Positions 25,446 to 34,871 of a DNA stretch of 64,000 nucleotides are shown in pieces (position 1 is the stretch's first letter; every line of letters begins with the position of its first letter). The DNA is from Ramlibacter sp. Leaf400 (GTDB lineage: Bacteria; Pseudomonadota; Gammaproteobacteria; Burkholderiales; Burkholderiaceae_C): contig NZ_LMQL01000009.1 in assembly GCF_001424545.1 (NCBI RefSeq), forward strand, positions 186,001 through 250,000, given 5' to 3'. The translations under genes and the position numbers were made by a program. The notes below the pieces were generated by a model. That model was not told where the DNA came from. It ran no database searches and saw only the letters and a list, made by a program, of their open reading frames with translations.

Positions 25446-27197
25446 ATGGGAAAAAAGAACATGGCCCGCATGACGCACAAGGTCAACGATGGGAAGGGGA
25501 TGCGCGGCGACATCGGGCGTTATCAGCTGCAGCGCGTCTGCGCCACCGACGGGGCGGCGACCGTCCACGAAGCCATCGACACGGAATCCCGGGAGCGCGT
25601 CGCCGTCCGGCGGTGGCCCGTGGATCCCGCGCTGTCGGCCGACGCGCGCGAGCGCATTCGCGCCACCGCCCTGCAGGCGGCCGGATTGCAGCATCCGTGC
25701 ATCGTCGAGCTGCACGATTTCGGCTGGGACGGGGACGGCGCGTATGCGGTGACGGCGTTCGTGGAAGGCGAGGCGCTGGGGCAGTATCTGGCCCGGGCGG
25801 GGCGGCTGCCTGCGCTGCAGGGCCTGTCGCTGTCGCTGCAACTGCTGGCCGCGCTCGCCGCCGCGCATGAACGCGGCCTGGTTCACTCCGCACTGAATCC
25901 CCAGCACGTGCTGATGGCCCGCAACGGCCAGCTGAAGATCGCCGGATTCGGCTGGTTGGCCGCCGCGGCTTCGGCCGGCCGCCGGCCCGGCGTGTTCGAC
26001 GTGCCGGCGTACATGGCGCCCGAGCAGATCCTCGGGCAGCCGGCGGACTGCCGCGCGGACATCTACTCGGCCGCGATCGTGGCCTACGAACTCCTCACCG
26101 GCTCCTGGCCCTACCAAGCGCATGCGGCGCCGCGCCCTGCTCGTGCGCTGAGGTGCGAGCTTCCGGCGGCTCTGGATGCGGTGTTCGAACGTGCGCAGGC
26201 GCGCGACCCGGAGGCGCGCCACCGCAACGCCGCCGAGCTCGCGGCGGCTTTGCAGGCCGCGTTCGACATGCCTGTAGAGGAACGCGCGGTCGTTCCCGTG
26301 CGACGCCAGCGCGTGGCGCCGGCGCCGGTGGCGGTGGCGGTTGCGGTTGCGCCCGCGCCTGGATCCGAAGAGGCCGAAAGCGGGAAACCCGCGGCCGTCC
26401 GCCACCGCCCCCGCCGCGCCGGCGTGGCGCTGATCGCCGGCCTCGCGACCGCCGTCGTGCTGGGCGGGATGTTCGTGGGCGCGGGCGGGGGCGTGGAAAG
26501 AACGCGCACGGCGCTGGCCGCGCTGGACCAGGAGGCGGCTCCCGCTCCCGCTCCCGCTCCGGCTCCGGCTGCAGCTGCGGCAGCGGCTGCGGCACCGACG
26601 CCGATGACCTCGCCCGCACCGTCACCGTTGGCCGCCACGCCTGCGGCGCCGCCGGCCTTGCCGGCCGTCCATGCCGTGCCGGCCACGACTTCGATCGAAG
26701 CGCCGGAACCCGCCCAGGCCAGCGCGAATATGCAGCCCGTGCGCGGCACCGTCCCCGTTGCCGCAACCGCCCCGTCCGCCGAACCGCGCCCGCGCAGGAC
26801 CATCGAACGGCCAGTCGAGCCGGGCGTGCGCGAGATCGTCGTCGCCGAGCCGATCGAAACACCGCCGCGCGAGGCGGCCGCCGAACCGGCGCCTCCGCAA
26901 CCGCCCGCGCCCCGGCCGCGCGAGACCGTCGAGCGACCCGCCCCTCAGCGCACGGCCGCCACCGAACCGCAGGATCGGCCTGAACGGCCCGATCGGTCCT
27001 CCCGCGCGACAGTCGCAATGGCGGCGCCGCCCTCGCCCTCGCCGCTCAACGTGTGCCGGCAGGAGTTCTCGATGGCGCGCGAACTCTGCGTCGCCTACGA
27101 ATGCGCGAGCTCCGAGTACCGCCACCACCCGGTGTGCGTGCGCATGCACGCGGACGCCATCGTCCGGCACAAGCTGACCCAGCGAAACGGGCCCTAG
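25446..27197 (+). CDS. Membrane-anchored protein with degenerate Ser/Thr kinase domain (predicted pseudokinase)
   Basis: Protein of 583 aa. Residues 25-275 align with bacterial Hanks-type kinases: GRYQLQRV at the start, an intact APEQ at 191-194 and ADIYSAAIVAYELLTG with the structural Asp. The catalytic residues are gone: the ATP Lys is Arg55 (VAVRRW), the HRD Asp is Ala149 and the following Lys and Asn are Asn151 and His154 (HSALNPQH), and the DFG Asp is Gly167 (GFG). A single membrane span (about 326-346) leads to a long Pro/Ala-rich region and a C-terminal segment with three to four Cys (CRQEF, CVAYECASSEY). It probably scaffolds or senses; no phosphatase or FHA partner is adjacent. Confidence 0.8.
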   Translation: MGKKNMARMTHKVNDGKGMRGDIGRYQLQRVCATDGAATVHEAIDTESRERVAVRRWPVDPALSADARERIRATALQAAGLQHPCIVELHDFGWDGDGAYAVTAFVEGEALGQYLARAGRLPALQGLSLSLQLLAALAAAHERGLVHSALNPQHVLMARNGQLKIAGFGWLAAAASAGRRPGVFDVPAYMAPEQILGQPADCRADIYSAAIVAYELLTGSWPYQAHAAPRPARALRCELPAALDAVFERAQARDPEARHRNAAELAAALQAAFDMPVEERAVVPVRRQRVAPAPVAVAVAVAPAPGSEEAESGKPAAVRHRPRRAGVALIAGLATAVVLGGMFVGAGGGVERTRTALAALDQEAAPAPAPAPAPAAAAAAAAAPTPMTSPAPSPLAATPAAPPALPAVHAVPATTSIEAPEPAQASANMQPVRGTVPVAATAPSAEPRPRRTIERPVEPGVREIVVAEPIETPPREAAAEPAPPQPPAPRPRETVERPAPQRTAATEPQDRPERPDRSSRATVAMAAPPSPSPLNVCRQEFSMARELCVAYECASSEYRHHPVCVRMHADAIVRHKLTQRNGP

Positions 27198-27279
27198 GAG
27201 CCCGGCCGGGCGCGCCGCGAACCCGTTGGGCAACCGCCGGGCAGTCGTCGAAGCGGACCGTACTAGGGTGGTTGCCGGA

Positions 27280-27633
27280 ATGCGCGCATCATCCGACGCT
27301 CCGTCCCCAGCCCATGGGGGTTCACATTGCCGCTTCGAGCAGCTCTACCTCCCGATGCAGCTCATCACGACGTTCCTGTTCGTCGAGTTCCTGATCCGCG
27401 TGACGATCGGGATCATGGCGGGCGCGATGATGGTCATGACGAACGCCGGCATCACCGGCATCGTGCCGCTGACGATCTGCGTCATGTCCATGCTGCTGCT
27501 CTGGATGGAGTCCGTGCTGGGCCTGTGCGTCGGCTGCGAGATCCACGGCTTGATGGTCAGGCTGGGCTGGGTGCAGAAGGACAGCGCTTTCGAGATCTGC
27601 GCCCACGGCGCCTGCGAAGTGCCGCCGCGCTGA
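27280..27633 (+). pseudogene. DUF4395-like membrane protein, shortened (possible remnant)
   Basis: An open frame of 117 aa whose second half matches the DUF4395 pattern: LLLWMESVLGLCVGCEIHGLMVRLGW, with the CxxC pair, then a Cys-containing tail CAHGACEVP. From memory of the family, FLIRV is normally followed by about 30 residues of loop before the second helix pair; here FLIRVTIGIM runs straight on, and the N-terminal Cys-containing segment cannot be seen. There is no good ribosome binding site; ATG 27280, TTG 27226 and ATG 27355 are all possible starts. It could be a functional short form or a decayed gene. The 117-aa frame itself has no stop. Confidence 0.5.
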
Positions 27634-27681
27634 GCACCCAGGACGCCGGGCTCGCCGCGGCCGTCGGATTCGCAGCAGGGC

Positions 27682-29061
27682 TCATGGCACTTCTCCCTCC
27701 CGGCCAGGTGCCGCCGCTGCGCGGTCACCTTCCGGACGCAACAGCGCATACAGCGCAAGAATCCCCAGCAGGAGGCCCCCTGCCAATGCAGGGGCGTGCC
27801 AGTCGCTGCTGGCCACCCGCAGGCCCACCAGCAGCAGGCAGACGGCGGTCCCCGCGGCCGGCACCCAGCGCGGGATTTCGAACCGGCCCGCCGGCTCGCT
27901 CTCGCGTCCCATGAGGATGAACAGGGCGCCGTTCACGACGGCGAAGACGGCCAGCAGCAACAGCACCGAGGCCGAGGCCAGGTTCGCAACGCTTCCGAGC
28001 AATCCCAGCGGCAGCAGGATCGCCAGGAGCACGATGGCTGCGAGGTACGGGGTCCGCCTGCGTGGGTGCACGTGGCCCAGCGCTCGCGGCAGGAGCCCCT
28101 GGCCCGCCATGCCGTAGACCAGGCGGGAACTCGTGACGTAGTTGACCAGCGCCGTGTTGGCGACGGCGAACAGGGTCACCGCGGTGAAGACCCAGGGCGC
28201 GATGGCCGGCGCGGCGCGCGCGACCACCTCCGTCAGCGGCCCGGGCGCTTGCGACAGTTCGCGCCAGGGCACGACCGAAACCGCCGTGACGGCCACCGCC
28301 ACGTAGATCGACGCGCCGATGAGCATCGCGGTCACCAGCGCAACGGGAATGGTGCGCTGCGGATCGCGGCATTCCTCGGCAACGTTCAGGGTGTCTTCGA
28401 ACCCGATGAACGCGAAGAACGTCAGCACCGCTCCCTGCATCACGAGCAAGGCCGTGGCGTCGCCGCCGTGCAGGTCCGGGATCTCCAGCAGGTCGACCGA
28501 TCCCCAATAGGGGATGCCCACCGCGATGACCAGCAGCAGACCCGCGGCCTCGACCAGGGTGAAGGCGACATTCACCCACATCGATTCCCTGATGCCGCGC
28601 AGGACCAGGGCCGCCATGACGAGCAGGAAACCGGCGCCCATGGCCCACACCGGCAGCGAAGCAGGACCGAGCAGGACGGCGAGGTTCCGGGCGAACACCT
28701 GCGACTGCGTGGCGACGGAGGCCAGGCCCGAGCAGACCACCGCCAGCCCCACGACGAAGCTCAGGAGCGGCATGCCGTAGGCCTTCTGGGCCACGAATGC
28801 AGCACCGGCGGCCCGCGGATAGCGCGAGCCCAGCGACGCGTACGACAACGCGGTCAGCAGCGCCGCCACCATGGCGACGAGGAACGACGCCCAGACGGCG
28901 TTTCCGACCTGGCCGGCCGCCTGGCCGATCAACCCGTAGATGCCCGAGCCCAGCATGCTGCCGAGCCCGTAGAGCGTGAGCTGGAACGGTCCGATCGAAC
29001 GGATCAGCGCCGGGGCGGGTGGCCTGGCCCCCGTGTCAGACGGTCCGAGGGAGACTGCCAC
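27682..29061 (-). CDS. APC superfamily amino acid permease
   Basis: Inner-membrane transporter of 459 aa with about 12 hydrophobic segments. The first helix carries the APC substrate motif GSMLGSGIYGLIG; later FFAFIGFEDTLNVAEE corresponds to the helix-6 unwound region, and NTALVNYVTSSRLVYGMA is typical for helix 8. It is likely an amino-acid/proton symporter or a cationic amino-acid type transporter. The gene is convergent with the DUF4395-like frame, 48 bases away. The ligand is unknown. Confidence 0.88.
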   Translation of the reverse strand: MAVSLGPSDTGARPPAPALIRSIGPFQLTLYGLGSMLGSGIYGLIGQAAGQVGNAVWASFLVAMVAALLTALSYASLGSRYPRAAGAAFVAQKAYGMPLLSFVVGLAVVCSGLASVATQSQVFARNLAVLLGPASLPVWAMGAGFLLVMAALVLRGIRESMWVNVAFTLVEAAGLLLVIAVGIPYWGSVDLLEIPDLHGGDATALLVMQGAVLTFFAFIGFEDTLNVAEECRDPQRTIPVALVTAMLIGASIYVAVAVTAVSVVPWRELSQAPGPLTEVVARAAPAIAPWVFTAVTLFAVANTALVNYVTSSRLVYGMAGQGLLPRALGHVHPRRRTPYLAAIVLLAILLPLGLLGSVANLASASVLLLLAVFAVVNGALFILMGRESEPAGRFEIPRWVPAAGTAVCLLLVGLRVASSDWHAPALAGGLLLGILALYALLRPEGDRAAAAPGREGEVP

Positions 29062-29068
29062 GTGACCC

Positions 29069-29230
29069 TCAGGCTTGGACGATCACTTTCAGGGCGCGGG
29101 TGTCCGCGGCCCGGCTGAAGGTGTCGTAGGCCTCCAGCATCTGCGTCAGCTTGAAGCGGTGGGTGATCAACTGTCCGGCGTCGATCCGTCTGGCCTGAAC
29201 CGTCTTGAGCAGCATGGGGAGCGCTAGCAT
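29069..29230 (-). pseudogene. C-terminal fragment of a zinc-dependent alcohol dehydrogenase
   Basis: A 53-codon frame whose translation is unmistakably the C-terminus of a medium-chain Zn alcohol dehydrogenase: LPMLLKTVQARRIDAGQL, then ITHRFKLTQMLEAYDTFSR and the normal end ADTRALKVIVQA. No catalytic domain, zinc ligands or Rossmann fold lie upstream; the homology breaks at about 29225 and is followed by unrelated sequence and the histidine kinase gene. This is therefore a truncated remnant left by deletion or rearrangement. It ends 7 bases from the APC permease start. Confidence 0.8.
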
Positions 29231-29317
29231 GGTTGATGTCTTTGGATGGGTAATTCGATAGGGGCCGCCGTAGTCGTCGCCCTCACCGTCGGCATCGCAG
29301 GCTGGAGCAGCCTCTGG

Positions 29318-30460
29318 TCAGTCGCCGGCGCGGCCCGAGATGCGGTTGCGCGGCAAGCTCAAGGTGAAGACGCAACCGGTGCCGGGCAGATCGCGCGCAG
29401 TGAGGGTTCCGCCGTCCAGCTCCACGCTGTCGCGGGCGATGGTCAGCCCCAGCCCGAGACCCGAACGGTCCGTGCTGCGTTGTGTGAAAGGGGTGAACAT
29501 CCGCTCGATGCTTCCCTGCGGCAGCCCCCCGCAATGGTCACTGACTTCAATGCGAACCAGGGAGCCGTACGCGGATGCACTCAACGTGACCTCGCTGCCG
29601 GGCGCGGTGAACTTGATGGCGTTCTGCAACAGGTTGGCGATGGCTCCCATGATCCTGTCGCGGTCGGCACTGATCTCGATCGCCGCGTCGACTGGCGCGA
29701 CGGTCAGTGCGCACCCGGTCGCCTGCGCATGGAGGGTTGCGGCCGAGGCCGCGTCGGCCACCAGCGCCTGGACGCTGAGCACCGTGCGTTGACCCAGGGC
29801 CGTGGTCCGGACCTCGCTGAGCGCCCCGTTGATCAGCCGCGCCATGGCGTGCAACGCCCGCTTCAGGACGGCACCCGTGGCGCCGGAGATCGGCAGGCTT
29901 CCGGCCTCCAGGGCCGCCAGCGCGAGCGTTCCAGACGACAGCGAATTGCGCAGCTCGTGGGCGAGGAAGCCGATCCTTGCCTCGACCGCGCGGTCCTGGT
30001 CGAGGGCGCGGGAAGCATCGCGCTGGAAGCTGAATTCGGTCACCGCGTCGGCAATGGCGTTGTCCAGGCAGCGGTTCAACGTCCGGAATTCATCGACGCC
30101 GAACGGCGCATCGCGTTCGACCGCGAGGTCGGTGATGGCCTGGCAGAGGTCTCCGTAGTCGTGGACCACTTGATCGACCGTGAACCCCAGCTCGAGCAGC
30201 TGCCTGCCGTGGGCAGTGGCACCGACGCCCATTTCCGACAGGTTGAAACTGTTGCCGCCTGCCGCACCCGAAATCACCAAGCTTTGGGCGTCATCGCCCC
30301 CCTCCTCGGCCACCAGCGTGCGCTGGAGCTGTTCGAGAAAGAGCGGGATCCCGTTCCTCAACTGGGCCTGGGTCGCAGACCGGTGCGGCCGCCGTGCGAC
30401 CTTGGCCTTGCAGCGATCCAGCAGTTCGTCGCGGTTGTTGGAGATGAAGTCGTGCATCAT
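29318..30460 (-). CDS. Sensor histidine kinase (cytoplasmic)
   Basis: Kinase of 380 aa without membrane spans. The N-terminal about 150 residues (MMHDFISNNRDELLDRCKAK) form a helical input region resembling RsbR/RsbRD-type N-domains. The H-box is FLAHELRNSLSSG near residue 168, the N-box NLLQNAIKF, then DHCGGLP and GLGLGLTIARDSVELDGG for the ATP site. No response regulator is adjacent, so its partner is unknown. It is transcribed away from the kdpD-like gene, with 216 bases of shared upstream region in which I see no clear operator. Confidence 0.88.
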   Translation of the reverse strand: MMHDFISNNRDELLDRCKAKVARRPHRSATQAQLRNGIPLFLEQLQRTLVAEEGGDDAQSLVISGAAGGNSFNLSEMGVGATAHGRQLLELGFTVDQVVHDYGDLCQAITDLAVERDAPFGVDEFRTLNRCLDNAIADAVTEFSFQRDASRALDQDRAVEARIGFLAHELRNSLSSGTLALAALEAGSLPISGATGAVLKRALHAMARLINGALSEVRTTALGQRTVLSVQALVADAASAATLHAQATGCALTVAPVDAAIEISADRDRIMGAIANLLQNAIKFTAPGSEVTLSASAYGSLVRIEVSDHCGGLPQGSIERMFTPFTQRSTDRSGLGLGLTIARDSVELDGGTLTARDLPGTGCVFTLSLPRNRISGRAGD

Positions 30461-30676
30461 GGCAATGCCCCTGAAAAGATGGCGCGCTCAGGCACGGACG
30501 GCCCCTGCGATGCTTGGCCCCTCCTGGAGCGTGATTGCTCCGCCTGTCCCGAGGCACGACAGTGGCCAGGTTGAGGGGGGACCTTCGACACTACTCGCTT
30601 TTCGAGCCCTGCGCGGCCGAGGCGTCGCATCACCCCGCCCTGTCGAGCGCAATCAGGCGACCGCTACCATGCTGCC

Positions 30677-32179
30677 GTGGACCCGGACTCGGCGCTTGAC
30701 AGGAATCCAGCACTTTCTTGGGCGCTTGCCGTTGTCGCCCCCAGTGCTGCTACTGCCGCGAGCCATGTGTTGGATGGCGCGCTCTCCTTGGCTGGCTTGG
30801 CCATGATCTACATGGTCGCGGTAGCGGCATCCTCGGCCATCCTGCCGCGAGGGCCTGCCGCTTTGTCAGCGTTGCTGTCGGTCACCGCGCTGAACATAGG
30901 CTTCGTTCCTCCCAGGGGGTCGCTAACCGTCAGCGAACCCGAGTATTGGTGGATCCTGGCAGCGCTACTTGGCCTCTCGTTGGGACTCGGAGCCTTGGTG
31001 AGATCGCTCCGCAGCAAGCGTGCAGATGCCGAGACGGGCCGCTCGCGGGCATCGCAGCAGCACCGCTTGAGCGAAGCAATGGCCGCTGCCGATGGAACCG
31101 AGCTCCTCGCGCGGACCGCAGCCAGGTGCATGCGGGAAGTGACGGCAAGACCCTGTGCAATCTACCTGCGCCGGCCCGAGGGGGACGGCCTGCTGATGTA
31201 TGCAGACCCCGAAGCAGAGCAGTTCGACGATCGCGCGGCGGCATGGGCGATCGACAATGGTCGCTCCGTAGGCGCCGGCTCCCTGAACTGGCCGGAACTT
31301 GCGGTCTGGTGTGCTCCATTCGCGCGCGTGCGCGCTGCCGGTGCCGTGCAAGTCCAGACCGGCGCAGGCCAAGGCCCCACACCACCGGAGGCCGAGCATT
31401 GGTCGGCGCTGGCCCGGCAGGCGGGGCTTGCCATCGAACGCGAGCGGGCCTCTGTCGCCGCGGCGCACGCGGAGCAAAGCGCCAAGGCGGAGGCGGCGCG
31501 CAATACGCTCCTCGCCTCCCTGTCCCACGACTTGCGCACGCCGCTCGCGGGCATCGTGGGCAGCGCGAGCGCTTTGCGCTCCCAAGGCGCCGACCTTACG
31601 GAGCTTCAGCGGGCCACGCTCTTGGACAACCTCGAGCACGAAGCGCGGGACCTGGCTCTCATGGCCGACAACATCCTGCAGACCGCCCGGCTCTCCCAGC
31701 CGCAGATCGATCTGGCCACGCAGTGGGAGTCGGTCGACGACGTGATGGGTGCCGCCGTGACGCGCGTGCGCAGGCGCTGGCCCGGCGCTTCCATCCAGCT
31801 GAAGGTTCCGCGGGACCTGCCGCTGGTGAAGGTCGAAGCCGGCCTGCTCGCGCAGGCGGTTGCCAACCTCGTCGATAACGCGGTGCGCCATGGCGGCGAC
31901 CCTCCCCGGGTCGTGGTGCAGGCGGGCCGTACCGACGAAGGCATCTTCATCGCCGTGAGGGACCACGGGCGCGGACTTCCCCCCGGGAATGCCGCCGAGC
32001 TCTTCCAGCGCTGGCGCCGCGGACAGGCCAGCCACGCGGGGGGCTCGGGGTTGGGGCTCGCGATCTGCCAGCTGGCGGCCGAGGCGCACGGCGGTTCCGT
32101 CAGCGCAAAGGATTGCGCTGTCGGGGCGGAGTTCCGGATGGACCTGCCGGCTTCGGAAAAGCTGGAGGGCGCCGCGTGA
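30677..32179 (+). CDS. KdpD-like sensor histidine kinase lacking the N-terminal KdpD/USP region
   Basis: Kinase of 500 aa. It begins with membrane spans of the KdpD/DUF4118 type (about residues 14-105, with ALNIGFVPPRGS resembling KdpD), then a GAF-like region, the H-box SLSHDLRTPLAGIVGSASAL, N-box NLVDNAVRHGG, DHGRGLP and GSGLGLAICQLAAEAHGG. Full KdpD is near 900 aa; the Walker-containing KdpD and USP domains are absent. The start is GTG at 30677. The stop overlaps the response regulator start (GTGA). The downstream kup gene makes potassium or osmotic sensing the likely role. Confidence 0.85.
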   Translation: MDPDSALDRNPALSWALAVVAPSAATAASHVLDGALSLAGLAMIYMVAVAASSAILPRGPAALSALLSVTALNIGFVPPRGSLTVSEPEYWWILAALLGLSLGLGALVRSLRSKRADAETGRSRASQQHRLSEAMAAADGTELLARTAARCMREVTARPCAIYLRRPEGDGLLMYADPEAEQFDDRAAAWAIDNGRSVGAGSLNWPELAVWCAPFARVRAAGAVQVQTGAGQGPTPPEAEHWSALARQAGLAIERERASVAAAHAEQSAKAEAARNTLLASLSHDLRTPLAGIVGSASALRSQGADLTELQRATLLDNLEHEARDLALMADNILQTARLSQPQIDLATQWESVDDVMGAAVTRVRRRWPGASIQLKVPRDLPLVKVEAGLLAQAVANLVDNAVRHGGDPPRVVVQAGRTDEGIFIAVRDHGRGLPPGNAAELFQRWRRGQASHAGGSGLGLAICQLAAEAHGGSVSAKDCAVGAEFRMDLPASEKLEGAA

Positions 32180-32862
32180 GCGCGTCCTCGATCCTGGTGC
32201 TGGAAGACGAGGCGGGAATCTCCCGATTCGTGTGCGCGAGCCTGAGCGCAGCCGGCATGGCGCCCCGCGCCGCCGGCTGCGTCGCGCAAGCCGAGAGGGA
32301 GCTGGCCGCGGCCCCCGCCGACCTCCTCATCGTCGACCTTGGACTTCCAGATGAAGACGGCATCTCCTTCATCTCCCGGTTGCGCCGGTCCAACCAGGTG
32401 CCGGTGCTCGTGCTCTCGGCCCGGTCCCAGGAAGCGGACAAGATCAGGGCGCTCGATGCGGGAGCAGACGATTACCTGGCCAAGCCCTTCGGGGTAGGCG
32501 AGTTGCTGGCCAGGGTGCGGGCGATGCTGCGGCGCGCCGGCGCACCGCCAAGATCGACCCAGACCGTCAGCGTCGGCGGCCTCGAGTTCGACCGGGCGGC
32601 CCGGGAGCTCAGACTGGACGGGGAACTCGTTCGGCTCACGCCGCGCGAGATGGCGCTCTTCGAGGCGCTCGCGAGGTCCCCTGGCAAGGTTTTCACCCAT
32701 CGGCAGCTGCTGGCGCAAGTCTGGGGCGCAGAGCAGGTCGATCAGCTGCACTACCTGCGCATCTACATGGGACACCTGCGCGCCAAGATCGAGGCGGACC
32801 CGGCGGAGCCCCGGTACCTCCTCACCGAACTCGGCGTCGGCTACCGCCTGGCAGACGAATAG
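32176..32862 (+). CDS. KdpE-like response regulator (OmpR family)
   Basis: DNA-binding regulator of 228 aa. The receiver domain has the acidic pair LEDEAG, phospho-acceptor Asp in [12 protein letters not shown], and Lys in YLAKPFG; the winged-helix effector has [19 protein letters not shown] and [14 protein letters not shown], close to KdpE. The start is GTG at 32176, overlapping the kinase stop by 4 bases; the longer upstream frame lies inside the kinase gene. It is expected to be phosphorylated by the adjacent KdpD-like kinase. A KdpE-box-like repeat lies 34 bases after its stop and before kup. Confidence 0.88.
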   Translation: MSASSILVLEDEAGISRFVCASLSAAGMAPRAAGCVAQAERELAAAPADLLIVDLGLPDEDGISFISRLRRSNQVPVLVLSARSQEADKIRALDAGADDYLAKPFGVGELLARVRAMLRRAGAPPRSTQTVSVGGLEFDRAARELRLDGELVRLTPREMALFEALARSPGKVFTHRQLLAQVWGAEQVDQLHYLRIYMGHLRAKIEADPAEPRYLLTELGVGYRLADE

Positions 32863-32895
32863 GCGCTCCACCGACCGGCCGCGGGCTCGGGGACG

Positions 32896-32912
32896 TTTAT
32901 GCGCTTTTTATG
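32896..32912 (+). promoter_or_regulatory. KdpE-box-like direct repeat before kup
   Basis: TTTATG-CGCTT-TTTATG is an 11-base-period direct repeat in an otherwise GC-rich gap. The E. coli KdpE site has the same design, TTTATA-N5-TTTACA, followed by a GC-rich stretch; here CGGTCCGGGCG follows. It lies 82 bases before the chosen kup start and directly after the KdpE-like gene. The match is by eye and by known consensus. Confidence 0.6.
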
Positions 32913-32993
32913 CGGTCCGGGCGACAAACGCCCCGCGTTGGCCCGCGAGGTCCGCGAAAGGTCCTCGTGGGTGCCAGCGCAACAGGACCACGC

Positions 32994-34862
32994 GTGCAGA
33001 ACAACAGATCTTCCTTGGCCGCCCTCACCCTGGGCGCCTTCGGCGTTGTCTATGGCGACATCGGCACCAGCGTGCTCTACGCCCTCAAGGAGGTGTTCGG
33101 AACCGGACACGTGCCCTTCACGCCTGCCAACGTGTACGGCGTGCTGTCCCTCTTCTTCTGGACCATCACGGTCATCGTCTCGCTGAAGTACGTCTCGCTC
33201 GTGCTCCGGGCGGACAACAACGGCGAAGGAGGGCTCGTGGCCATGCTTGCCCTGGCGTCCCAGTCCGTGAAGGACAGGCCGAAACTGCGCGCCATCCTCC
33301 TGCTCATCGGCATCTTCGGCACCTGCCTCTTCTATGGGGATGGCGTCATCACGCCTGCCATCTCCGTCCTTTCCGCCGTCGAGGGCCTGGAGGTCGTCGC
33401 GCCGCGCTTCAAGGACTGGGTCATCCCCCTCACCATAGCGATCCTCTTCGGCCTCTTCGCCGTGCAAAAGCGCGGCACCAGCGGCATCGGCCGCTTCTTC
33501 GGCCCCATCACGCTCGTGTGGTTCCTGACACTCGCGGCGCTGGGCATCTGGCAGATCGCCGACCACCCCGAGATCCTCACCGCGCTCAGTCCGCACCACG
33601 CGCTGCGGTTCATGCTCGTCAACCCCGGCACAACGTTCATCATCCTGGGCGCGGTGGTCCTGTGCGTCACGGGCGCCGAGGCGCTTTACGCGGACCTGGG
33701 GCACTTCGGCAAGACGCCGATCCGCCTCGCCTGGTTTACCGTGGTGATGCCGTCGCTGACCCTCAACTACTTCGGGCAGGGAGCGCTCCTCCTGTCCAAC
33801 CCCGAGGCGGTGAAGAACCCGTTCTACATGATGGCTCCCGATTGGGCGCTGCTTCCACTGGTGGGGCTGGCCACCGTGGCAACGGTCATTGCTTCGCAGG
33901 CCCTCATCACGGGTGCGTTCAGCGTGACCAAGCAGGCCATCCAGCTGGGCTACCTGCCCCGGCTCCAGATTCGCCACACCAGTGTGCGTGAGATCGGGCA
34001 AATCTACCTGCCCGCAGTGAACTGGGGGCTCTTCGTCGCCATCGTCATGGCCGTGGTCCTCTTCCGGTCTTCGAGCAATCTGGCGGCGGCCTACGGCATC
34101 GCGGTGACGCTCGACATGCTGATCACGACGGTGCTCACCTTCTTCGTCATCCGCTACGGGTGGGGCTACCCCCTCGCGCTCTGCATCGCGGCGACAGGCT
34201 TCTTCTTCGTCGTCGACATCGTGTTCCTCAGCTCCAACCTGCTCAAGTTCGTGGACGGCGGCTGGTTCCCGCTGGCGATCGGCGCCGCAATCTTCACACT
34301 CATGACCACCTGGAAATCAGGCCGGCAGATCCTGCACGACAAGCTGCGGGAGCAATCCCTGGAGCTCGAGCCGTTCCTGCAGAGCGTATTCGACGCGCCC
34401 CCTGCCCGCGTGGAAGGAACAGCCGTCTTCCTCACCGCGGACATCGGCACGGTGCCGAACGCCCTGCTCCACAACCTGAAGCACAACAAGGTCCTCCACG
34501 AGCACAACGTTTTCGTGACGGTGCAGGCCCACGAGGTTCCGTGGATCCAGATCGACAAGCGCGCCGAGGTCAAGTCGCTGGGCAACCATTGCTGGCAGAT
34601 CGTGCTGCACTACGGGTTCAAGAACGACCCGAACGTGCCGAAGGCACTGGGGCGGCTGCGCGAGCTGGGCTGCGACCTCGATCCCATGGCCACCAGCTAT
34701 TTCCTCTCCCGCGAGGTGGTGGTCCCCACCATCGGCGCGGGCATGGCGCAGTGGCGCGAGAAGCTCTATGCCCAGATGCACCACAACGCGAGTGCGGCTG
34801 CGGACTTCCTGATGCTGCCGAACAATGCCGTCGTCGAACTCGGATCCAAGATCGAAATCTGA
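32994..34862 (+). CDS. kup: Low-affinity potassium transporter Kup
   Basis: Membrane K+/H+ symporter of 622 aa, the standard Kup length. It begins [30 protein letters not shown], the family hallmark, has about 12 membrane spans to residue 430, then the cytoplasmic C-terminal domain ([21 protein letters not shown]). A GTG at 32994 with AGGA at 32984-32987 gives this length; an in-frame ATG at 32910 would add 28 atypical residues and would lie inside the KdpE-like repeat. Position after the KdpD/KdpE-like pair suggests direct control of kup by that system, unlike the usual kdpFABC link. Confidence 0.93.
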   Translation: MQNNRSSLAALTLGAFGVVYGDIGTSVLYALKEVFGTGHVPFTPANVYGVLSLFFWTITVIVSLKYVSLVLRADNNGEGGLVAMLALASQSVKDRPKLRAILLLIGIFGTCLFYGDGVITPAISVLSAVEGLEVVAPRFKDWVIPLTIAILFGLFAVQKRGTSGIGRFFGPITLVWFLTLAALGIWQIADHPEILTALSPHHALRFMLVNPGTTFIILGAVVLCVTGAEALYADLGHFGKTPIRLAWFTVVMPSLTLNYFGQGALLLSNPEAVKNPFYMMAPDWALLPLVGLATVATVIASQALITGAFSVTKQAIQLGYLPRLQIRHTSVREIGQIYLPAVNWGLFVAIVMAVVLFRSSSNLAAAYGIAVTLDMLITTVLTFFVIRYGWGYPLALCIAATGFFFVVDIVFLSSNLLKFVDGGWFPLAIGAAIFTLMTTWKSGRQILHDKLREQSLELEPFLQSVFDAPPARVEGTAVFLTADIGTVPNALLHNLKHNKVLHEHNVFVTVQAHEVPWIQIDKRAEVKSLGNHCWQIVLHYGFKNDPNVPKALGRLRELGCDLDPMATSYFLSREVVVPTIGAGMAQWREKLYAQMHHNASAAADFLMLPNNAVVELGSKIEI

Positions 34863-34871
34863 GAGAACCAG

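Noticed and set aside
26531..26590. Repeated CTCCCGCTCCGGC-type units suggesting a tandem repeat array
   Set aside because: They are codon-level repeats of an Ala/Pro linker inside the pseudokinase protein, not an independent element.
26095..27018. Minus-strand frames of up to 307 codons within the pseudokinase gene
   Set aside because: Low-complexity Arg/Pro sequence opposite the Pro/Ala-rich linker; no start signal or recognised motif.
30461..30676. Operator or attenuator in the divergent kinase gap
   Set aside because: Only short GC-rich dyads such as TGGAGC/GCTCC are present, at the level expected by chance.
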